A stretch of DNA of 64,000 nucleotides from Arenicellales bacterium (GTDB lineage Bacteria; Pseudomonadota; Gammaproteobacteria; Arenicellales; JAJDZL01). Both the position numbers and the translations under genes were made by a program. Positions 26,728-35,234 of this stretch are shown here, one piece after another. A model generated the notes under the pieces. That model saw only the letters and a program-made list of their open reading frames with translations. It was not told the DNA's origin and made no database searches. The stretch lies in contig OX638343.1 of assembly GCA_951813075.1 (NCBI GenBank), forward strand, positions 3,055,999-3,119,998. Direction: 5' to 3'. Within the stretch, counting starts at the first letter, position 1, and the number at the start of each line of letters is the position of its first letter.

Positions 26728-28313
26728 TTTCGCTCACCTTGCAGGTCTGTCGGCTCAAGTCGAATGGGGTAACAATTACGGATTAAAGAATCGATTTCCG
26801 AATCGATGTGTTGTGGATAGTATGTGTCCAGGATATGACGGACTTTTTCGCAAGCGCGTTGTCCGATATCGGTCGCACCTGAGCTTTGCCAGTCTGCCGG
26901 TGTTTTCCGGTCCGCAGTTTCGGGATACCCATACTCACTTTCCATCAATTCCAAAGTTTGATTGTGCCCAAGAAAGTGCCCTGGGCCAGTTGCTGAGTCT
27001 TTCACCACAGACACCGAAAGCGTTTCGTCATTGACTTCAATGCCTCGGGCAATGCGGCGAATGTAGGAAAGCATCTCATCATCGATGATCATCGATTCGA
27101 ACGAACATCCCAGGAGGCTTCCCAGCATTCCCGCAGACTCGTAGACGAATCCGCCACCAGCGAGAGCGGCGAGCGCGACACTGAGTGCTTTCTCAAATCC
27201 GGCCTGACTGTCGGGTAATTTGGAATCGGACATCCCGGCTCCGACGCCACCCGGGATTCCATAATAGGCGGACAATTGTCCAGACGCGGCGCCCAGCAAT
27301 GCCTGTTCGGGACCGCCACCACTGAACGCGCCGGTTCTCAGATCAGAAACCATGAGCCAATTGCCAAGAATGACCGGATGTCCGGGGTTCAGCATGTTGA
27401 TGATTGAAAGCGAAGCGAGGCTCTCAGCACAACCTTGCACAAGTGTTCCAGCCAGTGCAGCTGGAGCAGTCGCACCTGCCTGAGGTCCGGTCTGGCTGTG
27501 AATCGGCATTCCGATGTCAACTGCAGCACATGCAACATCCAGGCTGTCAGGCGCGAATGACATTGGAGATACGACATTTGTCGAATGAACTGTGCAGAAA
27601 GGTCGTTCGGCAAACTTACCTTCACCGCCCGCCAGCATGTCCAGCATCGGTTGAATCCGGTAGAGATTCTCACCGGATGTGATGCTGGTTGCGATGTGTT
27701 TGCGGGTGCCGGCAGCACAGGCATAGATTGTATTGACATCCAATTCAAACAGATTTTCGATATCAGTCGCCACAATAGGTCGGGTGAACCACTGAATGTT
27801 TTCGAGGGTATCGCACAATCTCGCAAGGTCGAAAAGATCTTTCAGCGTACTACTTCGATAGACTCTTTCAGTCATATCCAGAATGGAGATCGCTGCACCA
27901 CCAGTACAAAAATTAAGCAGACCACTTCTTGCCTCAAAATCCAACTCGGGCATCCTGCCGTGAACAACAAATGTTCGTGATGCGTTTGCGAGCAAATCCT
28001 CGACAAGCGGTGCCGGAAACAACAGTCGGTTTTCCGAGGTGAGGGTGCATCCGCATTCGAGTGCGACATCTGCCACTCGAGACGTTGCATTGGCCATGCC
28101 AAGATTTTCCAGCAAGTCGAGTGCAGCGCGATGAATTTTTTCTAGCTGTGCGTCTGATAGTGGTTTGAATTCAGATTGAATCAGAGTGCCGGGTACAAAT
28201 CCGGTCTTGGTATCGGTATTCGTTGCGCGCTGGCTTCGGCGTTTGTGCCGGGCTGACTGTCGAGTGGATGGCGCGAAAGCGTTCACCGGAAGATCGACAT
28301 TGAAAATGATCAA
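26724..28313 (-). CDS. MttB-family (non-pyrrolysine) trimethylamine methyltransferase-like protein
   Basis: The 529-residue protein belongs to the MttB superfamily, whose members move a methyl group from quaternary or tertiary amines to a corrinoid protein. The family core is clear in FCTGGAAISILDM, the CAAGTRKHIATSITSGEN region and AGMSDSKLPDSQAGFEKAL. No in-frame TAG is present, so it is a non-pyrrolysine member, a group that includes glycine betaine and other betaine methyltransferases. The start is uncertain: TTG 28313 opens the frame, with an in-frame GTG nine codons later, and neither has a strong ribosome binding site. No corrinoid protein or methyl-tetrahydrofolate enzyme adjoins it. 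The B12 subunit at 32227-32673 is in another operon. Confidence 0.85.
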   Translation of the reverse strand: MIIFNVDLPVNAFAPSTRQSARHKRRSQRATNTDTKTGFVPGTLIQSEFKPLSDAQLEKIHRAALDLLENLGMANATSRVADVALECGCTLTSENRLLFPAPLVEDLLANASRTFVVHGRMPELDFEARSGLLNFCTGGAAISILDMTERVYRSSTLKDLFDLARLCDTLENIQWFTRPIVATDIENLFELDVNTIYACAAGTRKHIATSITSGENLYRIQPMLDMLAGGEGKFAERPFCTVHSTNVVSPMSFAPDSLDVACAAVDIGMPIHSQTGPQAGATAPAALAGTLVQGCAESLASLSIINMLNPGHPVILGNWLMVSDLRTGAFSGGGPEQALLGAASGQLSAYYGIPGGVGAGMSDSKLPDSQAGFEKALSVALAALAGGGFVYESAGMLGSLLGCSFESMIIDDEMLSYIRRIARGIEVNDETLSVSVVKDSATGPGHFLGHNQTLELMESEYGYPETADRKTPADWQSSGATDIGQRACEKVRHILDTYYPQHIDSEIDSLIRNCYPIRLEPTDLQGERN

Positions 28314-28359
28314 AGATTGAGAAATTCAGTCAGCAGTCTCATTTGTCCGCCCAAAACAG

Positions 28360-28830
28360 TCACGATCTGGTTTCAATAAACATCAGGACTACGCCGGCAA
28401 TGATGGTGACCGCACCAATCAATTTTGTCCAGTTCATGGACTCTCGCAGCAAAAGCCAGGATACCAGAGTTGTTACGAGAATTGTACCGCCTACGATTAC
28501 CGGAATTGCAATGTTTGCTGCCATTGCATCGTGACTCAAACCGCCACGAAACAGGTAGAAATAACCGATTTCAGCGGCTCCTATGCAAATTCCAGCGAGT
28601 GCTGCCCAAAGGAGGGCCGGCGGTGGTACAGCGAGAGCAGTATCACCGCGTATCAAGAGTCCTGCGACAAATATGCAGGAAACCAGAAGTGCAGCGATCT
28701 GTAGAGTGATGGTTGCAGCGATCGTTGATGTAGCCTCGACCGGGACATGACTGCTTGAAACCTTGATCAAGAGATTGTAACCGGAATAAAGGAAAGTGAC
28801 TGCAATCAGCAAAATCAGAGCCCCGTACAT
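28360..28830 (-). CDS. Half-size DMT/EamA-type membrane transporter
   Basis: This 156-residue protein has about five hydrophobic membrane segments (residues about 2-20, 35-60, 70-92, 102-125 and 130-152) and the EamA-like end LLLRESMNWTKLIGAVTIIAGVVL. It is half the size of ordinary ten-segment DMT exporters, so it probably works as a dimer, as small multidrug resistance proteins do. The ATG has a GGGGTAAT ribosome binding site. It is the first gene of the reverse-strand set with the MttB-like and FAD proteins, with a 46-base gap, which suggests transport of their substrate or product. Direction and substrate are not known. Confidence 0.72.
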   Translation of the reverse strand: MYGALILLIAVTFLYSGYNLLIKVSSSHVPVEATSTIAATITLQIAALLVSCIFVAGLLIRGDTALAVPPPALLWAALAGICIGAAEIGYFYLFRGGLSHDAMAANIAIPVIVGGTILVTTLVSWLLLRESMNWTKLIGAVTIIAGVVLMFIETRS

Positions 28831-29225
28831 AATGAATTACCCCTGTTGAAAACAAATAAAGACTCAATTGAATTTTATCGAAAGTGAATCAGGCAACGGC
28901 TGGTTGATTTGAACAAAGTTCACCCGTTGCGCACATCGTGACACAAAGTTGTACGGCTGGCTTATGGCACTGACTGACATTGTTGCGAAGCATCTGGCGG
29001 TTGAACCGTTGTCAATCAATGTGTTGCCAAAACGCCAGATCGGCGGTACTGGAGTAGGGGGCAATGCGGATTCCGAAGTTCCTTGCCAAATTTTGGCTAT
29101 TATCCATTCAGCGGACTTCTATCCAGGATTTTAGAACACAAACCGTCGACCGCAATATACACCTCCGACGATATGATAAAATTAATTTGAATTGAGCAGG
29201 AACCTCACATACGGCGGAAAGTATT
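28831..29225. other. Intergenic gap between divergent genes
   Basis: These 395 bases separate the reverse-strand DMT gene from the forward HlyU-family gene and must contain promoters for both. I see no convincing ORF or RNA gene. The part just before 29226 is AT-rich (TATGATAAAATTAATTTG around 29172). Confidence 0.5.
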
Positions 29226-29519
29226 ATGGGTATATTGAGTCGAATACTGGGCAAAGGGGAATCACAATCCAAACCTGAACCCGAACTGGAACTCGAAGAC
29301 TACGAAGGGTACAAGATCAAGCCCGCCCCGCGCAAGCAACAGGGTTCTTTCAATACTGCGGGTTATATCTATAAACCGGATAGTTCCGGCGAACTTCGGG
29401 AACATTATTTCATTCGGGCGGACACACATGCTGATTTTGATGTTGCATGCGAACATTCGGTGTTCAAGGCAAAACAGATCATCGACGAGTCAGGCGAACG
29501 AATTTTTGACCGTACGTGA
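29226..29519 (+). CDS. HlyU-family small protein
   Basis: The 97-residue protein fits the HlyU family, named after the Vibrio haemolysin activator but mostly uncharacterised. Visible are a short N-terminal MGILSRILG, an acidic linker and the family core YEGYKIKPAPRKQQGSFNTA followed by LREHYFIRADTHADFDVA and KAKQIIDESG. There is no helix-turn-helix in the usual sense, so a regulatory role is by family name only. A GGCGGAAAG ribosome binding site precedes the ATG. The gene converges on meaB, with 54 bases between the stops. Confidence 0.75.
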   Translation: MGILSRILGKGESQSKPEPELELEDYEGYKIKPAPRKQQGSFNTAGYIYKPDSSGELREHYFIRADTHADFDVACEHSVFKAKQIIDESGERIFDRT

Positions 29520-29573
29520 GCTGGAGATCACTTTGCGGCAATTACGGCGAATGATGGTATTTTCGCCCCAACG

Positions 29574-30557
29574 TTACTCATCAGGGGAATTTGAGTATCT
29601 GCCGACGTAGGCCTTGAATTGTTTCGCGATCAGATCGGTGTCGACCTCACCCATGAATATGCGTTGAATTAACTGTGAGATCTCTTCGTCATCGGAATTT
29701 AAAATTTCTCGCTCCACCGCCTCGCTGAGATTACGTGCCACGAGATAATGCATTCGGCCAAACTTTGAATTCAGGCGGTCGGGTTGTTTGAGCTCATCAC
29801 CGAGCCGACGCACGATATCGATCAGTTCAGAAATACCCTCGCCGGTCGACGCAATTGTTTTCAGCAACTGAGGCGAGTTGGATGCATGACGCAAAGCAAT
29901 CGCCTGTCTCAGATCACTCATTGTTGAATCGGCCTCAGGAATGTCGGATTTGTTGACTACCACAATATCGGCAATTTCCAGCATCCCGGCTTTGATCGCC
30001 TGAATTTCATCACCGCGGCCAGGTGATTCAACCAAAATGGTTGTGTCCGCCAGTTTTGATATTTCGATTTCCGACTGACCTGTACCAACGGTTTCGACAA
30101 TGATCGTGTCCCAGGCGGTAGCATCGAAGAGATTGATGATGTTCAGAGCTGTTGTGGAGAGTCCACCAAGGTGGCCGCGAGCCGCAACGGAACGAATGAA
30201 TACGCCATCATCCTGTCCATGTCGAGCCATTCGTACGCGATCTCCCAGAATTGCGCCGCCACTAATATGGCTGCTGGGGTCGACAGCGAGCACTGCGACC
30301 GTCTTGCCGAGTTTGCGGATCTCGGGTATGCAAGCGTCAATCAACGTTGATTTGCCGACACCCGGAGGGCCCGTTACGCCGACTACATGAGCATTTCCAA
30401 AATTCTCGCTGATCGCCTTGAGAATTTCTTTCCGGCCGTCCAGATTATTCTCAACGATTGTAATCGCTCGCGCCAGCGATTTCCTGCCTCCCGTGCGCAG
30501 TCTTTCTAGAACCGGGTTTGTACTGGTTTGACGTCCAGTTCTGTCGGTGCGACTCAT
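29574..30557 (-). CDS. meaB: MeaB-type GTPase chaperone of the acyl-CoA mutase
   Basis: MeaB/ArgK-family GTPases load and protect the cobalamin cofactor of acyl-CoA mutases. The 327-residue protein has the P-loop GPPGVGKST, the switch region [30 protein letters not shown] and the guanine-specificity motif NKSD. The start is ATG 30557, which overlaps the mutase stop by 4 bases (ATGA); the open frame runs 26 codons upstream inside the mutase gene and is not needed. It is the last gene of the mutase operon, which fixes its role. Confidence 0.95.
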   Translation of the reverse strand: MSRTDRTGRQTSTNPVLERLRTGGRKSLARAITIVENNLDGRKEILKAISENFGNAHVVGVTGPPGVGKSTLIDACIPEIRKLGKTVAVLAVDPSSHISGGAILGDRVRMARHGQDDGVFIRSVAARGHLGGLSTTALNIINLFDATAWDTIIVETVGTGQSEIEISKLADTTILVESPGRGDEIQAIKAGMLEIADIVVVNKSDIPEADSTMSDLRQAIALRHASNSPQLLKTIASTGEGISELIDIVRRLGDELKQPDRLNSKFGRMHYLVARNLSEAVEREILNSDDEEISQLIQRIFMGEVDTDLIAKQFKAYVGRYSNSPDE

Positions 30558-32230
30558 ATTGTGGTCTGAGGTTGTCCGAATCCCAGTTCTTGACGGATTT
30601 GATGGACTACCTCGCCATGCGTGACACCGCTGCATATGGCTTGTACGATCGCTCCGTAAACATTTTGAGTCTCATCCTGTGCCGCTTGCTGAAGTCTGCT
30701 GATTGCATTGTTATAGTCAGACCGGTTGCGATTGGCCTTGTATTTTTCGAGTTTATCAAGTTGATTCTCAACGATTGTTGCATCTGGACGTTCAAGTGGC
30801 TTGGCGGATACACTCTCGTCGTCCAATGCGTATTTATTGACTCCGACAATGGTTTGCTCACCGCTTTCGATCGTTTCCTGAAACCGCATTGCGGAGTGTC
30901 CGATCCAGTTTTGGATCATTCCCTTTTCGACGGCTTTGAACATACCGCCGGCATCATCAATTTTGGTGATGATGTCAAGAATTTTCTCTTCCATCTGGTC
31001 GGTCAGAGACTCGATGTAGTATGAACCTGCAAGGGGATCGATCACGTCCGCGCAATGTGCTTCCTCGCGAATAATGTTTTGGGTGGCAACCGCAATTCGG
31101 GCCGCTTCTTCGGTCGGTGCGCTCAGTACCTCATCGTAAGAGTCAGTGTGCATCGATTGTAGTCCGGTAAACACGCCCGCCATCGCTTGAATGGTAACCC
31201 TTGCGATATTGTTCAGCGGCTCCTGACGAGTCAGGTCGACGCCTGATGTCTGCCCGTGAAACTTGAAACGCCAGACTTTGGGGTTGTGAGCACCAAACCG
31301 CTCGCGGGCGATCTTTTGCCAGATCCGCCGTCCGGCGCGGCATTTTGCGATTTCCTCGAAGAAACTTATCGAGATGTCAAAGAAAAAAGTGAATCGTTCC
31401 AAAAATTTATTTGAATCCATTCCACGGGCTATACAGTCTTGCGCATATTGAATACCCGTAGCCAGTGTGAATGCCATGGCTTCCGCAGGTGTCGCACCGG
31501 CCTGCTGCATGTGCTGCCCGACAATCGACAGAGGGTTCCAATGCGGGACATGTTCTTGACAAAAAGCAATGTGATCGACCAGAACTCTGCGCGACCCTTC
31601 CAGACTGAGCCGGTAAAACATGTGATTGGCGACGTAGTGCGAAATGTAATCGCTCTGGTTGGATGTTCCGGAAACGTCAACCCAATCCACCCCCCGCTTT
31701 CTGGCAACAGCCAGCAAAAGGGCAAGCAGGGTGAATGGCAAGGGATCGTTCATCGCTGTGGACAGCGATTTGATGTCCACGTCTTGAAAGCACCGGTCCA
31801 TGTCATCAACCGTGTTGACTATGACACCGCAGGTGCCAAGCAATTTTGGATCGACTTCGTCGATGTCATAGCCGCGATAAACGGAATTGCAGGGAATCAG
31901 ACTGATTGCTGTGTTACCAGCATCCAACAGTTTCCGAAGTCGTTGGTTATAGTCTTCGGGTGTACCAAACCCAATCAGTTGGCGCTGACTCCATACTTTT
32001 CCCCGGTGCATCGTTGCGTAAATTCCTCGCGTCATGGGCAATTGGCCCGGGTATCCGAGTTTCTCCTCATACTTGCTGTCGTCCCAGTCTGCCGGCGTGT
32101 AAAGGGGCTTTATCTCAATTCCAGACCGGTTGTGGATCGGTTTTTCGTCAGGCAGCTGGTTTCTGTACTCCTGCTTCCAGGCATCTTCTGGTGTGTCTTG
32201 GCGAAGATTGACAACTTTAGTGTTCTTCAT
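30554..32230 (-). CDS. Acyl-CoA mutase large subunit (methylmalonyl-CoA mutase family), divergent substrate pocket
   Basis: The 558-residue protein is the substrate-binding barrel of a B12-dependent acyl-CoA mutase without its own B12 domain, the layout of isobutyryl-CoA mutase large subunits. Family landmarks are [50 protein letters not shown] and [10 protein letters not shown]240 and R214/R215 match the conserved His and CoA-contact Arg of methylmalonyl-CoA mutase. The tyrosine in the TMY motif that contacts the substrate is His here ([10 protein letters not shown]75), the residue before H240 is Gln instead of Tyr, and the usual GTIQND is replaced by GTSNQSD (188-194). The substrate may therefore be neither methylmalonyl- nor isobutyryl-CoA. 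The ATG start overlaps the B12-subunit stop by 4 bases. Confidence 0.9.
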   Translation of the reverse strand: MKNTKVVNLRQDTPEDAWKQEYRNQLPDEKPIHNRSGIEIKPLYTPADWDDSKYEEKLGYPGQLPMTRGIYATMHRGKVWSQRQLIGFGTPEDYNQRLRKLLDAGNTAISLIPCNSVYRGYDIDEVDPKLLGTCGVIVNTVDDMDRCFQDVDIKSLSTAMNDPLPFTLLALLLAVARKRGVDWVDVSGTSNQSDYISHYVANHMFYRLSLEGSRRVLVDHIAFCQEHVPHWNPLSIVGQHMQQAGATPAEAMAFTLATGIQYAQDCIARGMDSNKFLERFTFFFDISISFFEEIAKCRAGRRIWQKIARERFGAHNPKVWRFKFHGQTSGVDLTRQEPLNNIARVTIQAMAGVFTGLQSMHTDSYDEVLSAPTEEAARIAVATQNIIREEAHCADVIDPLAGSYYIESLTDQMEEKILDIITKIDDAGGMFKAVEKGMIQNWIGHSAMRFQETIESGEQTIVGVNKYALDDESVSAKPLERPDATIVENQLDKLEKYKANRNRSDYNNAISRLQQAAQDETQNVYGAIVQAICSGVTHGEVVHQIRQELGFGQPQTTI

Positions 32231-32673
32231 TGATTCTGACTCTCCCAATTCTTCAGGCTGTTGGCACGAACCTCAATTGCCAGAGACTGCACATAACTTG
32301 AAATCTCCTTAAGGGTACTTCCCGGATGGAATACTCGGCTGACCCCCAATTCAAGCAATTCGTTCTCATCCTCCTCAGGAATGATACCACCGACAATCAC
32401 TCCGATATGTGCCAGGTCGGACTTGCGCAGTGCGTCAAGCAAGTCGGGAATAAGAAGGTGATCGGTCGCCAAGCTACTGATCCCGATGACATCGGCATCT
32501 TCCTCCTCAGCGAGCCGCACCACGTCGGAAATAGATTGCCACGGTGGCGTATATACGACTTCCATGCCCGAGTCGCGCAGCATAGTGGCGACGATTCGGC
32601 TTCCGCGGTCATGTCCGTCCAATCCGATTTTGGTGACAATCACTTTGGGACGATAGTGTTGTGGCAGCGACAT
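32227..32673 (-). CDS. B12-binding small subunit of the acyl-CoA mutase
   Basis: This 148-residue protein is a free-standing cobalamin-binding domain. [15 protein letters not shown] contains the DxHxxG motif whose histidine coordinates cobalt. [10 protein letters not shown] and [12 protein letters not shown] are the usual loops around the nucleotide tail. It matches the C-terminal domain of methylmalonyl-CoA mutase and the small subunit of isobutyryl-CoA mutase. Its stop overlaps the mutase start by 4 bases, so the two chains are probably made in equal amounts and form one enzyme. Confidence 0.95.
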   Translation of the reverse strand: MSLPQHYRPKVIVTKIGLDGHDRGSRIVATMLRDSGMEVVYTPPWQSISDVVRLAEEEDADVIGISSLATDHLLIPDLLDALRKSDLAHIGVIVGGIIPEEDENELLELGVSRVFHPGSTLKEISSYVQSLAIEVRANSLKNWESQNQ

Positions 32674-32676
32674 GGT

Positions 32677-33273
32677 TCACCCGGAATTTGAATCTTCCTG
32701 AATCAATTGCTGGATAAGCGTTCTGATTTTCGCCGAATCAAAATCAAATTCACCCAAGCCTTTATAACGCCAATTGTTCTCACGGTCGACGATGTATGTC
32801 GTCGGAATAGGACGGACCTCCCAGCTATTGTAGATTTCGAGATCGGTATCCAATGCAATGGCGAACTCTAGTTTTGGGTCAAATTTGTCGAGGAATGCTT
32901 GCACAGTGGCGCGATTCTCGCCAACATTGACGGCGACAACCTCAAAATCGTCTCGATCCAGTGATGACCACAATTTCAGAATGGATGGCAGTTCCTTGAT
33001 GCACGGTGGACACCAGGTTGCCCAGAAATTGACGAGAACGACTTTGCCTTTCAGAAATTCATTGTCTGCGGACGGTCTATTGATCCACTGTGCGCCGATA
33101 AAACCTGGTGCGGGCAATGGATCAATCGAAGTCGGAACATTGGTTTGCGCCGCATTTTGGGCGATCGCGGTATTGAAGGTGCAACTAATGAGAGCGAGCG
33201 CAATTAGGATACGTGGCAGATTGATCTTGAATCGTTTGAACCTGCGTGCGGCTGTGTCACTGAATCCAAGCAT
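32677..33273 (-). CDS. TlpA/ResA-like exported thioredoxin
   Basis: The 198-residue protein has a basic N-terminus, a hydrophobic stretch (residues 19-30) and then a thioredoxin fold with the active site WCPPC (C88, C91), the cis-proline loop IPTTYIVD and NFWATW. It could be released after AIA (38/39) or lipidated at C31, since LISC also fits a lipobox; the sequence does not decide. ATG 33273 with a GGGGACG site is chosen over the upstream frame that overlaps the CBS gene. It ends 3 bases before the B12 subunit. Why a periplasmic redox protein is in a mutase operon is not clear. Confidence 0.88.
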   Translation of the reverse strand: MLGFSDTAARRFKRFKINLPRILIALALISCTFNTAIAQNAAQTNVPTSIDPLPAPGFIGAQWINRPSADNEFLKGKVVLVNFWATWCPPCIKELPSILKLWSSLDRDDFEVVAVNVGENRATVQAFLDKFDPKLEFAIALDTDLEIYNSWEVRPIPTTYIVDRENNWRYKGLGEFDFDSAKIRTLIQQLIQEDSNSG

Positions 33274-33328
33274 TCTGCGTCCCCGCCCAATGTCGTGAGA
33301 AGAAATTAATTTCGACAGAAATTGCCGA

Positions 33329-33769
33329 TCAGGTGATTTCTCCAGCTCCTGATAGAAGGTTCTCAAGATTTGCCATCTGCATCTCGCGGCTTCGTATCAC
33401 TTCGGCCAGCAGGTCATTGGCGGATACAACTCCAATGAGTTCACCATCTTCAACGATTGGAAGATGGCGGAATCCTTTGCCGACAACGATTTTCATGCAA
33501 TCCTCAATATTGTCGTCCGGTCCGACGGTCTGGACATTTTCGGTCATCACCTGTGCGATTTGCGTGTCTTTTGATGTCAATCCCTGCAGGATGACTCTGC
33601 GGGCATAGTCTCTTTCACTGAAAATGCCAACCAATTCACCGTCACTGACTACCGGCACCACGCCGATATTGCGCTCAGCGAGTACATGCAATGCCTCCAG
33701 AACTGTGGTATCCGGCGCGACTGTCCAGACCACTCCTCTGGATTTAAGCAAGGATGAAATCGTCTTCAT
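33329..33769 (-). CDS. CBS-domain pair protein
   Basis: The 146-residue protein is made of two CBS domains and little else. The first has NIGVVPVVSDGELVGIFSERD, the second GFRHLPIVEDGELIGVVSANDL. Such stand-alone pairs bind adenosyl ligands (AMP, ATP, SAM or NAD) and act as energy or redox sensors. It is the first gene of the reverse-strand run that leads through the thioredoxin to the mutase, 55 bases upstream of the thioredoxin. A functional tie to the mutase is inferred only from position. Confidence 0.9.
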   Translation of the reverse strand: MKTISSLLKSRGVVWTVAPDTTVLEALHVLAERNIGVVPVVSDGELVGIFSERDYARRVILQGLTSKDTQIAQVMTENVQTVGPDDNIEDCMKIVVGKGFRHLPIVEDGELIGVVSANDLLAEVIRSREMQMANLENLLSGAGEIT

Positions 33770-35234
33770 AAATCTACCCCCGACTGTTGCCTATAGTTTC
33801 GCACCGGTATTGCGAAAGGATTCAACTAATTTCCCCAACCAAATTTGAACTTCAAATTACTGTGCCAATTATTTTATATATGCGTTTGTATTGGCTTATC
33901 AATCCGTACAAATGTGTTAGATACGAACTCATTTGATGCTTATATTGTCTATCAAATCGTATTCAAAGACAAAATAATTATTTGACCTCCGCAACTGATT
34001 AAGAATAAAGGCATTTCGGGCGACGGCTTATTGTCGTATGAATCCGTCACGTCGGTAATCGACCTTCCCGAAAGCTGTGTTTGAAACGGAACACGAATTT
34101 GTCGATGTACTGTTGCCGATATTCATGCGATACACTATCAAAAGCGCTACCAATAAAATACTTGTAGTTGCTGACCACGCTGTGAAGACAAGGCAGGCAT
34201 TGGTCAACTTCGTGCGCCTCAGGCCTTGATTACACTTCGTCATTGCGAACTGCACTGGCCAATTACTCTTATGCCCTGCGTCAGCGCTTGGCAGATTCAT
34301 CACCACTTCTATCGGCATCGACCAACTCCATCAGTGCGGTCAGGTCGCGGATTTGCTTGCGATTTTCGATCACCTGACGCCAATTGCGAAGCATTCGAAG
34401 GGCGGAGCGCTACAGTCGCCAAGCATCTACTACCGTTTTTGAAGAGAGCTTTCGCTCTCGCAGACACGCATTCGGTCTTTATGTCGCGAACCGCGTGTCT
34501 GGCGACACTTCCGGCAGATGTATCCACTGCACCTGCATTGGCGGAGCACAGTTTCCATGCAAACTTTCACCGGGGCGTATTTTGTGTACCAGTTAAAAGT
34601 TTTCTTGGAACATACTCCAATCGACAATTCAGCTCTGTACGAGTTCAAAGAGACGAGTGAATAACACCACGATTCTTTGTTGTTAACGGGAACTAAACAC
34701 AGACTTGTAATTTCTTGATGAGTGAAGCAAATATAAATTGACGCATTTTCGAAGATTCCAAACCATTGAGGTTACTCTCGAAAGCATAGGCGGAAAAATT
34801 ATCTTACCCCAGGCATTGGTCTGATGTGAGCGGTATCGCCCTGTCTAGGCGAAAAACGAGAATTTCCACCCCACAGCAAATGCACCTTCGCAACCGCTGT
34901 GCCGGTCCCTGCATAGGCCTTGCTTTTGAATCACCCCAAAGTCGCAGTGACGGCACTTTCGGCCTGACACAAAAACTGAACGAGTCCCGCAGACATTGCG
35001 AGTTGAATATGCTCAGATTGAATAGATAAGCCGTCGAATTACGGGACAATTGACACTGTCGGGCTGAATTGCTGCCGCGCAGGTCATCGGGATCAAGGCC
35101 CAATGAAAAATCCTCAAACCTTTGATCATATGAATCTGAACTTACCATGTGATAGAATATGGCGTCATTCAATCGCAGCATTGCAACGTTAACGCAAACT
35201 GCTAAGTCAGAAACTTATTGAGTGCTAATTTAAT
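33770..35234. other. 1.4-kb gap with no supported gene; probable decayed DNA
   Basis: This stretch before tpsB starts with an AT-rich part (33770-34020). A reverse ORF at 34318-34028 (96 codons) has one hydrophobic segment, ATTSILLVALLIVY, but no family and only a weak ribosome binding site. At about 34300-34660 the reverse strand shows a protein-like piece (ALRMLRNWRQVIENRKQIRD) ending in a stop, with stops upstream, as in a relic gene. The 34800-35030 part is GC-richer with short ORFs in several frames. A 17-base sequence at 34374-34390 recurs at 53833-53849. The promoter of tpsB must lie near the end. Confidence 0.4.
34374..34390 (+). repeat. 17-bp direct repeat, left copy
   Basis: CTGACGCCAATTGCGAA occurs here and at 53833-53849 in the same orientation. 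Together they bracket tpsB, the first tpsA and the small secreted gene. It could be a scar of insertion or a chance match. Confidence 0.4.

Noticed and set aside
26724..28313. Pyrrolysine-containing MttB
   Set aside because: The frame has no internal TAG; the protein is complete without read-through, and no pyl genes are in the window.
31439..32233. Forward ORF of 264 codons opposite the acyl-CoA mutase
   Set aside because: It lies wholly antisense to a well-conserved gene and shows no domain or translation signal.
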